A stretch of DNA of 64,000 nt from Bacteroidota bacterium (GTDB lineage: Bacteria > Bacteroidota > Bacteroidia > Chitinophagales > Chitinophagaceae), in assembly GCA_016711825.1 (NCBI GenBank), contig JADJSG010000003.1:1-64000 (forward strand), read 5' to 3'. Below the pieces are notes generated by a model. The model did no database searches. It was not told the origin of the DNA and saw nothing but the letters and a program-made list of their open reading frames with translations. Position 1 is the stretch's first letter. Each line of letters begins with the position of its first letter. The position numbers and the translations under genes were made by a program. Below are positions 57,652 through 64,000 of the stretch, one piece after another.

Positions 57652-57683
57652 TTGATAAATTTAAAAATAATATTGTACCTTTG
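57651..57683 (+). promoter_or_regulatory. Bacteroidota-type promoter (-33 TTTG, -7 TACCTTTG)
   Basis: TTTG at 57651-57654 and TACCTTTG at 57676-57683 are separated by 21 bases, fitting the TTTG-N(19-23)-TAnnTTTG promoter. It drives the small lipoprotein 28 bases downstream. It is the clearest promoter in the window and overlaps the start of the divergent gene. Confidence 0.75.
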
Positions 57684-57711
57684 CAAAGGTATAAATCTTA
57701 ATATATTTAGA

Positions 57712-57840
57712 ATGAAAAAAAATACATTCAAGTTTGTGTTCGTAGCATTTGCATTTGCAATCTTATTTTCTTCTTGTGCAACTAAGAAAAAATATGGTTG
57801 TCCTGAACATATTTCTATTCAAAAGTTACTTGGTTTATAA
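57712..57840 (+). CDS. Very small lipoprotein (42 residues)
   Basis: MKKNTFKFVFVAFAFAILFSSCATKKKYGCPEH begins with a charged N-terminus, hydrophobic residues 8-19 and lipobox FSSC. Only about 20 residues follow the Cys. The promoter at 57651-57683 is in the right place, so the gene is likely real. No family recognised. Six bases later ytxJ starts, so the two are probably one transcript. Confidence 0.65.
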   Translation: MKKNTFKFVFVAFAFAILFSSCATKKKYGCPEHISIQKLLGL

Positions 57841-57845
57841 AAGTA

Positions 57846-58175
57846 ATGAACTGGATATCGCTGACTACCGCTGATCAAATTCAACATATTGAATCTGATC
57901 GAATGAATCAATTCATTGTTATATTTAAACATAGTACCAGGTGCTCAATTAGTTCTATGATACTTCATAGACTGGAGCGAGAACAATCTCCTGACAATAT
58001 AGATTTTTATTTCCTCGATTTAATCAAATACCGAGAACTTTCTCATGCAATAGCTGCTCAATTTGATGTGCAACATGAATCGCCTCAAATCCTTTTAATT
58101 AAAAATGGCAAATGCATTTATAATGAAAGTCATAATGGCATAAGCATGCAAGCATTGATTGCAGAAGCATCATAA
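57846..58175 (+). CDS. ytxJ: YtxJ bacillithiol-associated thioredoxin-like protein
   Basis: A 109-residue thioredoxin-fold protein. The site is IFKHSTRCSISSM: a Cys in HSTRC with no second Cys, typical for YtxJ, a bacillithiol-linked redox protein. FYFLDLIKYRELSHAIAAQF and the cis-Pro region ESPQILLIKNGK support it. It follows the small lipoprotein by six bases. Confidence 0.85.
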   Translation: MNWISLTTADQIQHIESDRMNQFIVIFKHSTRCSISSMILHRLEREQSPDNIDFYFLDLIKYRELSHAIAAQFDVQHESPQILLIKNGKCIYNESHNGISMQALIAEAS

Positions 58176-58422
58176 TAATCATTATAGATAAATAGCTGGG
58201 TACTGATAAATACAGCTAATGCCAAATGTATTTAATAAGTAGTTTGAAAATTTCAGTATAATGCCCCCACACACACATTATTTAAGCTAATTACCATTGT
58301 ACTGTCTTTAATGTGACGTTGATAAAATACCCATTTCTAAAATGAGTTTTGAATTCAAGTATGGATCGAATAAGTTTATCGTCCTTTCACTTTTGTACAC
58401 CCGGGTTTATAAAAAAGGGGGC

Positions 58423-59241
58423 CTAGTATAAATCTACATTAAACGATTTGTAATTGATCAACACATTTGAAATGGCATCGCAATCACCATTTCCATAGTT
58501 TAAGGTACGTAATGCTTTACCTTGAGGTTGCATTTCAATTTTTCCTTTTGTGATATATCTACAAGCTACTTCTTTATAAAGAGGCTCTGTAATATTCATT
58601 GAATAATATTGTTTGTTACCATTGATGCCATTTCCTGTACCTTGAAGTTCATAAACATCATCACCCCAAACAGGTGTATTTTGGCCTTGAATCCAGGTTC
58701 TTAAACGTTCAGCATTCCAATAAACGGTATCTGCACCGAGGGTTGTAACAATTTTGCCTGCAGTTTCAATTTCGAAATATTTTTGACCTACTAAATTTAA
58801 TCCTTTACTTTTCACAATACTAGTTCCTGAAACATTCATATCGTTTACATAATAGTTATCAAATTGTATGGTTAAAATATTTGCAGTGTCAGTATAACGT
58901 TGTGTGTAAGTAGCTAGTATACGTCCTCTGCGATTTCTACCATCATTGCATAAACAGTCTACAGCACCAAAATCAATGGTAATGCTACGTGGAGAGCTTA
59001 GGGTATCGTGTATAATACTAGCGCAATAACCGGTTGTTTTATAATTTGCTAATAATTCGCCTGTATTTTTTGTTGCGGCATCATCCACAATGGCAAGTGC
59101 ATTGTCGTAAATAAACTCGCCCAGAACAGCTTCTTTAACGATTTCTATATCTGTATCTCGTTCTCTTACACAAGCACTAAATACAAATAAAGTAACTAAG
59201 GTTGTTAATACGATAACAATGCTGGTTTTATTAATTCTCAT
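58423..59241 (-). CDS. Lipoprotein, tandem paralogue 1
   Basis: A 272-residue lipoprotein with signal VIVLTTLVTLFVFSACVR and a Cys in FSAC. The mature part matches the next gene upstream throughout: NALAIVDDAATKNTGE, GYCASIIHDT, ITIDFGAVDCLCNDGRNRRG, YYVNDMNVSGTSIV, RLRTWIQGQN, YELQGTGNGINGN. Several Cys (C73-like, C-x-C) recur, suggesting disulphides. No family recognised. It is separated from its paralogue by a strong terminator and palindrome. Confidence 0.7.
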   Translation of the reverse strand: MRINKTSIVIVLTTLVTLFVFSACVRERDTDIEIVKEAVLGEFIYDNALAIVDDAATKNTGELLANYKTTGYCASIIHDTLSSPRSITIDFGAVDCLCNDGRNRRGRILATYTQRYTDTANILTIQFDNYYVNDMNVSGTSIVKSKGLNLVGQKYFEIETAGKIVTTLGADTVYWNAERLRTWIQGQNTPVWGDDVYELQGTGNGINGNKQYYSMNITEPLYKEVACRYITKGKIEMQPQGKALRTLNYGNGDCDAISNVLINYKSFNVDLY

Positions 59242-59300
59242 AAATAATGTTCTTACTAAAAATCGAATAAAAGTAATATAAAAGGATTAAAAAGGTATTA

Positions 59301-59334
59301 TTTTTTTGAAAAAAAACATTTTTTTTCAAAAAAA
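59301..59334. repeat. Perfect AT palindrome between the paralogues
   Basis: TTTTTTTGAAAAAAAA and its exact complement TTTTTTTTCAAAAAAA face each other with a 2-base spacer (CA). The 16-bp stem is low in complexity but exact. It touches the terminator stem at 59334. Confidence 0.7.
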
Positions 59335-59371
59335 GCGAAAAACAATCCATTTTTAAGAACTGTTTTTCGCT
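59327..59371 (-). terminator. Terminator of tandem paralogue 2
   Basis: On the minus strand, AGCGAAAAACA (59371-59361) pairs with TGTTTTTCGCT (59344-59334), an 11-bp stem with a 16-nt loop, followed by a T7 run. It lies 38 bases behind the 59410 stop. Confidence 0.75.
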
Positions 59372-59409
59372 AATTTAGAACAATTAAAAATTTTAATGAT
59401 AGGTACTGA

Positions 59410-60237
59410 TTACTTTAAAGTAATGGTATAAGTATTGCCATTGATCAACACGGTAGCGGTATTATCGCAATTGCCATTGCCAAAGTCAATCGTGCGAAGC
59501 AATTTACCTGCGGGTTGTAATTCCATTTTTCCGGCAGTAAACCATTTACAGCCTAATTCTTTTACTAATGGAAGGATTATATTCATGGTAAAATTGCCAT
59601 TTTTATTTTGACCGCTGCCATTGCCTGTGATTTCATAGATATCGTCGGTCCAGGTTTGCGTATTTTCACCTTGTATCCAGGTTCTTGTTCTGTTCGAATT
59701 CCATACTATAGAATCTGTTAGGTTTGATTTGATGATTTTTCCAGTCACTACAATACTAAAATAGGATTGGTTGGATGCATTTAACCCCATATTGGTTACT
59801 GTTTTAGTTCCCATGATTTGATTGTCATTTACGAAATAATTGTCAAAACCAATGGTATGAACACTTCCAGCTAATTTATATTTACCAGTATAGCTTACTA
59901 ATATCTTTCCTCTACGATCTCTGCCATCATTACACATACAATTTGTAGGACCAAAGTCAATGGTAATGGTTCGTGGGGTAGTGGTGGTGTCATGGGTAAC
60001 CGTTGCACAATTGCTAGCCGTTTTATAGCTGCCTAAGTTGTCACCTGTATTTAAATTAGATGCTTCATCAGCAATGTTTAATGCGTCGTTGTAACTAAAT
60101 TCTGCCAATGCATTGTCATTTGACATTTCGGTTTCATTGTCCTGATTTTTGTCTCGATTACGATTACAAGAAATGGTGAAAATTGAAGTCGCTAACAAAG
60201 TAGCAAATAATACTGATTTAATTGAATGGTATTTCAT
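59410..60237 (-). CDS. Lipoprotein, tandem paralogue 2
   Basis: A 275-residue lipoprotein; start at MKYHSIKSV (60237), because this gives the signal FATLLATSIFTISC with a lipobox Cys, and the earlier frame to 60318 adds nothing conserved. The pattern follows paralogue 1: DALNIADEASNLNTGDN, NCATVTHDTTTTPRTITIDFG, NCMCNDGRDRRG, NYFVNDNQIMG, RTRTWIQGENT, YEITGNGSGQ. Roughly half the residues agree by eye. No family recognised; a duplicated surface or periplasmic protein. Confidence 0.7.
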   Translation of the reverse strand: MKYHSIKSVLFATLLATSIFTISCNRNRDKNQDNETEMSNDNALAEFSYNDALNIADEASNLNTGDNLGSYKTASNCATVTHDTTTTPRTITIDFGPTNCMCNDGRDRRGKILVSYTGKYKLAGSVHTIGFDNYFVNDNQIMGTKTVTNMGLNASNQSYFSIVVTGKIIKSNLTDSIVWNSNRTRTWIQGENTQTWTDDIYEITGNGSGQNKNGNFTMNIILPLVKELGCKWFTAGKMELQPAGKLLRTIDFGNGNCDNTATVLINGNTYTITLK

Positions 60238-60318
60238 GATGTTTTTTATTTTTATGCACCCTATGACCGCTTGTTTAACTAAAAGTTTAAAGTATTTGTA
60301 AATTAATTTATAAACCAA

Positions 60319-60346
60319 TTTGTAGAATTATTTATGATTAGCTTTG
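60319..60346 (+). promoter_or_regulatory. Candidate promoter of dxr
   Basis: TTTG (60319-60322) and TAGCTTTG (60339-60346) are 16 bases apart, slightly short of the usual spacing but otherwise fitting. The leader to ATG 60386 is about 35 bases. Confidence 0.5.
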
Positions 60347-60385
60347 CGTCCTTTAAAATTAAGAAAGCGATTATTGGATTTGAAT

Positions 60386-61537
60386 ATGAAAAAAAGAGTA
60401 GCCATATATGGAAGTACCGGTTCAATTGGTACTCAGGCATTAGAAGTAATTGAAGCGCACCCCGATTTGTTTGAATTAGAAATATTGACTGCACATAGCA
60501 ATGCCGATTTGTTGATACAACAAGCAAAAAAACACAAACCAAATATTGTTATCATCAGCGATGAATCAAAATACCAGCAAGTGAATGAGGCTTTGTCTTC
60601 TGAACATATTAAAGTATTTGCAGGTGAAAAATCATTGATTGAAATGGCTGCCAGTGATAATTATGATATATTATTGGCTGCAATTGTTGGGTTTGCGGGC
60701 TTGTCGTCTACCATTGCTGCTTTGCAACAGGGTAAAACAGTGGCTTTAGCAAACAAAGAAACTTTGGTTGTAGCAGGTGATATTGTAAGTGAATTAGTAA
60801 AAAAACATCATGCCAGTTTAATTCCAGTGGATAGTGAACACTCTGCTATTTTTCAATGTATAGTGGGAGAAGCTGAAAATGCAGTTGAAAAAATTGTTTT
60901 GACAGCCTCCGGAGGTCCTTTTTTAGGTAAAAAGCCAAATTACCTTATCAATGTGAAGAAAGACCATGCCTTGCAACATCCTAATTGGACGATGGGTGCT
61001 AAAATCACGATTGACTCAGCTAGTTTGATGAACAAAGGGTTGGAAATGATTGAAGCCAAATGGCTTTTTGGTTTGCAAAATGAACAAATTGAAGTGATCG
61101 TGCATTCTCAATCTATCATACACTCTATGGTACAATTTATTGATGGCAGCATGAAAGCACAGATGGGATTACCCGATATGAAATTACCTATTCAATATGC
61201 TTTGGCCTTTCCCCATCGTATTCAAAACGATTTTAAACGCTTTGAGTTTAAAAATTTTCCGTCCCTCACTTTTGAGGTGGCAGATACAAAAACTTTCCGT
61301 AATCTTGCACTCGCAAAAGAAGCTATGTTGATGGGTGGAAATGCGCCCTGTGTGTTAAATGCAGCGAATGAAGTAGTGGTGGATGCATTTTTAAAAAACA
61401 AGGTAGGATTTTTAGAAATGAGTGATATTATTGAAAGTTGTCTTGAAAAGGTTTCATTTATTGAAAAACCAACATTGCACGACTATATCATGTGTAACAC
61501 AGAAACACGCAATTTGGCTTCTTCTTTTATTAAATAA
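60386..61537 (+). CDS. dxr: 1-deoxy-D-xylulose-5-phosphate reductoisomerase
   Basis: The committed step of the MEP isoprenoid pathway: DXP to MEP with NADPH. A 383-residue enzyme from ATG 60386 (MKKRVAIYGSTGSIGTQ); the longest frame starts at a TTG inside the promoter box. Metal and substrate residues: LIPVDSEHSAIFQ (Asp/Glu) and SASLMNKGLEMIEA. Length is normal. It supplies the polyprenyl synthase at 22 kb. rseP follows six bases later. Confidence 0.95.
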   Translation: MKKRVAIYGSTGSIGTQALEVIEAHPDLFELEILTAHSNADLLIQQAKKHKPNIVIISDESKYQQVNEALSSEHIKVFAGEKSLIEMAASDNYDILLAAIVGFAGLSSTIAALQQGKTVALANKETLVVAGDIVSELVKKHHASLIPVDSEHSAIFQCIVGEAENAVEKIVLTASGGPFLGKKPNYLINVKKDHALQHPNWTMGAKITIDSASLMNKGLEMIEAKWLFGLQNEQIEVIVHSQSIIHSMVQFIDGSMKAQMGLPDMKLPIQYALAFPHRIQNDFKRFEFKNFPSLTFEVADTKTFRNLALAKEAMLMGGNAPCVLNAANEVVVDAFLKNKVGFLEMSDIIESCLEKVSFIEKPTLHDYIMCNTETRNLASSFIK

Positions 61538-61543
61538 AAAATT

Positions 61544-62923
61544 ATGATGCAATTATTAGCAATAGACTGGTCGGTTGTTGGCGTTAAAGCTGGACAATTG
61601 ATTTTAGCGTTAAGTATTTTAGTGATCTTACATGAGTTTGGCCATTATATTACAGCCCGATGGTTTGGGTGTCGTGTAGAAAAATTTTATTTATTTTTTG
61701 ATCCTTGGTTTTCTCTTTTCAAAAAGAAAGTAGGCGATACAGAGTATGGGGTTGGTTGGTTACCCCTTGGTGGTTATGTAAAAATTTCAGGAATGATTGA
61801 CGAAAGCATGGACAAAGAGTCTATGAAATTACCACCTCAACCTTGGGAATTTAGAAGCAAACCCGCCTGGCAACGATTGATTATCATGCTTGGAGGTATT
61901 ATCATGAATGTCATTGTAGCGGTTGTGATCTATGCGATGGTGTTGTTTACCTGGGGAGATAAAAAAATACCTGGAGATTCAATAAAATATGGGATAGCAG
62001 TAACAGATAGTACTTTGTACAAAATGGGTTTAAGAAACGGCGATAAAATATTGTCTATTGACGGTCATAAAGTGAGTGATTTTGAACATTTACTAAAAAG
62101 CATTTTGTTGTCAGAAAATGTGATTACCATTGAAAGAAACCAACAAGTACAGGATTTAAAAGTTCCGATTGATTTGTTGGGTCAATTGATTGAAAATAAA
62201 AAGAAAGGAAGAATTTCATTGATAGAACCCCGTAAACCATCTATGGTTTTTTATGTACCTGACACCTCAGATGCGTATAAAGGAGGCCTGAGAAAAAATG
62301 ACAAAATCATTGAAATTGACAATACGCCTATTGTATATCATGATGATATTATCAGTGTGTTAAAAGACAAAGCCAATCAATCGGTACAAGTAAAAGTCAA
62401 CCGTAATGATTCGATTATCGGCTTAGCATTAAAAATTAATGCCGAATCTAAAATTGGTTTTGTACCTTATGGTTATGATTACTTTCAGATGGATAGCCTT
62501 GGGTGGTTAAAAATGGTGATAACCAAATACTCATTTTTTGAATCTATACCTGCTGCTGTATCGAAAGCTAAAGGGGATTTAAATTTTTATGTTGCTCAGT
62601 TTAAAAAAATGGGTAATTACAAAACGGGAGCCTACAAAGGGATGGGTGGCTTTAAAGGCATCGCCAATGCCTTTCCGGGTGAATGGAATTGGGAATCTTT
62701 TTGGAGTATGACTGCCTTTTTATCTATCGTATTGGCCTTTATGAATTTATTACCCATACCTGCCTTAGATGGTGGACATGTTATGTTTACCTTGTATGAA
62801 ATGATTACTCGACGCAAGCCCAATGAAAAATTTCTTGAATATGCTCAAATGGCCGGAATGATATTATTGTTGTTGCTTATGCTATATGCAAACGGGAACG
62901 ACTGGTTTGGTTGGGGTAAATAA
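61544..62923 (+). CDS. rseP: Site-2 zinc metalloprotease RseP
   Basis: An intramembrane protease that releases anti-sigma factors and clears signal peptides. A 459-residue protein with four hydrophobic segments. Zinc ligands are HEFGH (His30, Glu31, His34) and the LLPIPALDGGH segment (near 405). Two PDZ-like segments follow (KMGLRNGDKILSIDG and YKGGLRKNDKIIEIDN). Translationally close to dxr, the usual pairing. Confidence 0.94.
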   Translation: MMQLLAIDWSVVGVKAGQLILALSILVILHEFGHYITARWFGCRVEKFYLFFDPWFSLFKKKVGDTEYGVGWLPLGGYVKISGMIDESMDKESMKLPPQPWEFRSKPAWQRLIIMLGGIIMNVIVAVVIYAMVLFTWGDKKIPGDSIKYGIAVTDSTLYKMGLRNGDKILSIDGHKVSDFEHLLKSILLSENVITIERNQQVQDLKVPIDLLGQLIENKKKGRISLIEPRKPSMVFYVPDTSDAYKGGLRKNDKIIEIDNTPIVYHDDIISVLKDKANQSVQVKVNRNDSIIGLALKINAESKIGFVPYGYDYFQMDSLGWLKMVITKYSFFESIPAAVSKAKGDLNFYVAQFKKMGNYKTGAYKGMGGFKGIANAFPGEWNWESFWSMTAFLSIVLAFMNLLPIPALDGGHVMFTLYEMITRRKPNEKFLEYAQMAGMILLLLLMLYANGNDWFGWGK

Positions 62924-63005
62924 GGACTGCTGATTGATGCTTATGTTTACTTTTAAATAGCATTTCATTGATATTTAAATGCTCATCATTTATCTAAAGC
63001 ATTCA

Positions 63006-63503
63006 TTATGATTTTCTCTTTTTTAAAATAAGACTATCCGCTGGATAAGTGTTTTTTAATAGATCCATTTGAGCTTTAGCCCAATTGATTAAAATCGTTC
63101 GCTGATTGTCTGTAAGATTTGCTTCTTTGTGCAATCCAAGATAAGTATAAGAGGCCAATGGCATTTCTTTTTCTTCCAGCATTTCAATGGTTTCTTCAAA
63201 CTTATGATTTTGACGCGCTATAGATAAATGTGTGAATTCAGAAAAATTTAAATGTTCTTTTCCTTCAACCACATGTTCATTTAAAAACCATGCAGAAGGC
63301 TGTATTTCAGCATACCATGGATAAGCAGTTTTGTTGCTATGGCAATCATAACAAGCGTTTTTTAATAGGGTATTGACTTCGTCTGGAATGGTATATTTTT
63401 TGGAAAGATGGTAGGTATTGTTGTCAGAAACATTTTTTGCGGGTCTAACAAATTGAATGGCTATAAAAATGAGTAATAATCCAATAAAAATTTTCTTGAG
63501 CAT
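63006..63503 (-). CDS. Haem-binding domain protein
   Basis: A 165-residue protein with one N-terminal membrane segment (IFIGLLLIFIAIQF). The site CYDCHSNKTAYPWYAEIQP is a CxxCH haem c attachment motif in the Haem_bd (PF14376) style. The rest (VEGKEHLNFSEF, ARQNHKFEETIEMLEEKEM) is helical. Probably periplasmic and membrane-tethered; its electron partner is not known. Confidence 0.85.
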   Translation of the reverse strand: MLKKIFIGLLLIFIAIQFVRPAKNVSDNNTYHLSKKYTIPDEVNTLLKNACYDCHSNKTAYPWYAEIQPSAWFLNEHVVEGKEHLNFSEFTHLSIARQNHKFEETIEMLEEKEMPLASYTYLGLHKEANLTDNQRTILINWAKAQMDLLKNTYPADSLILKKRKS

Positions 63504-63624
63504 CTTGTGAAGTATTTTAATTGGTTGAAATTACAAATAATATTTTTCAACTGCATGGTTTTTATTTTTTAAAGTTTAACCTTAAACCATTTTTTAAAAA
63601 AACTACCCCAAAATGTTTATAGTT

Positions 63625-64000
63625 TTACTTCCCTTTAATTCTGCTATTTTCACTATCTGCACCAGATTTTCGGTCTCGTTGACGCTCTACCTGATTGCTA
63701 CCAAAACGATAAGAAACATTGAGTCGCAATTGTCGACTTTCATAATTACCGTTGGCATCTACATATAAGCCTGAGAAATTACTAATAGCATACCATCGTT
63801 GGGTTTTAAACACGTCAGACAAGCTCAACTTTGCCGTCAATTTCTTTTTCATAAATGTTTTCTGCATTCCGAGGTCTAAGCTGCCCATTGGTTTTAATTT
63901 GAAAGTACCGCCCCAATAGTTTGGACCACTATACCATCCTGATATATTGACTGAAAAATCATTGGGTAAAGTGAATGTATTGTCAGCATATAAGGTATAG
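63625..64000 (-). CDS. Outer membrane beta-barrel family protein (TonB-type), C-terminal part
   Basis: The frame is open to the window end, so only the last 124 residues are seen: repeated amphipathic strands (NTFTLPNDFSVNISGWYSG, GSLDLGMQKTFMKKKLTAKLSLSDV, WYAISNFSGLYVDANG, RQLRLNVSYRFGS). The strand RQLRLNVSYRFGS is the usual last barrel strand, with a basic tail after it. This fits the outer-membrane barrel family PF14905 of Bacteroidota, often peptide or siderophore receptors. The N-terminus lies outside the window. Confidence 0.75.
   Translation of the reverse strand, partial: YTLYADNTFTLPNDFSVNISGWYSGPNYWGGTFKLKPMGSLDLGMQKTFMKKKLTAKLSLSDVFKTQRWYAISNFSGLYVDANGNYESRQLRLNVSYRFGSNQVERQRDRKSGADSENSRIKGK

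Noticed and set aside
59301..59334. CRISPR-like or tandem repeat array
   Set aside because: There is one palindrome only, with no regular spacers; no CRISPR array was seen anywhere in the window.

Overview
The window comes from the chromosome of a Bacteroidota bacterium, most likely a relative of the Chitinophagaceae. It is AT-rich, starts lack Shine-Dalgarno sequences, and several promoters carry the Bacteroidota -7 box TAnnTTTG. It encodes type IX secretion parts (PorW/SprE-like protein, a C-terminal sorting domain), the dialkylresorcinol/flexirubin enzymes DarA and DarB, bacillithiol-associated YtxJ, LptE, a bactofilin and a TonB-type outer membrane barrel protein. No rRNA, CRISPR array or prophage was seen.

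1-10.1 kb: an IS1182-type transposase at the window edge, a small secreted gene flanked by cassette-like inverted repeats, a DUF1456 protein, a CsdA-like DEAD helicase, AMP nucleosidase, MlaE/MlaF, tRNA-Ser with a repeated 3' end, and a YdcF-type lipoprotein. Six genes here are interrupted by single-base changes, nearly all in A or T runs. The remaining 54 kb shows no comparable damage, which points to a base-quality problem in this end of the assembly rather than real pseudogenes.

8.9-17.6 kb: a divided dialkylresorcinol/flexirubin-type locus. It has a ketosynthase, acyl carrier protein and acyltransferase operon, then unrelated genes (DinB, RhlE-type helicase, amino acid permease), then darA-darB. 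A FabG with the same flavour lies at 45 kb.

17.8-25.3 kb: envelope and housekeeping genes: ClpS, a sphingomyelin-synthase-like PAP2 protein, LptE with a sigma-54-type AAA+ regulator, a methyltransferase, a polyprenyl synthase, an FAH-family hydrolase and peptidyl-tRNA hydrolase. 25.3-32.4 kb: an orphan LytTR regulator, a four-gene CDP-deoxysugar operon (rfbF, rfbG, epimerase, reductase), and parE-DUF1835. 32.4-33.5 kb: a repeat-bracketed block with a DUF1572 gene and an unannotated 55-residue membrane protein.

33.5-46 kb: a secreted FG-GAP/T9SS protein, aspartokinase, MscS, a DinB protein, PdhA, a DPP-IV-like peptidase, a double-ATPase peptide transporter subunit, a barrel protein and FabG. 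46-54 kb: four tRNAs on the minus strand, downstream of a minus-strand run (bactofilin, AtpZ, a 4-TM protein, a phenylacetate-CoA-ligase-like enzyme, Hsp15), with the large PorW-like gene divergent. 54-64 kb: DUF4349, a barrel protein, FolB with no usual start codon, a saccharopine dehydrogenase, YtxJ, tandem paralogous lipoproteins separated by strong palindromes, dxr-rseP, a haem-binding protein, and the C-terminus of an outer membrane barrel protein cut by the window end.
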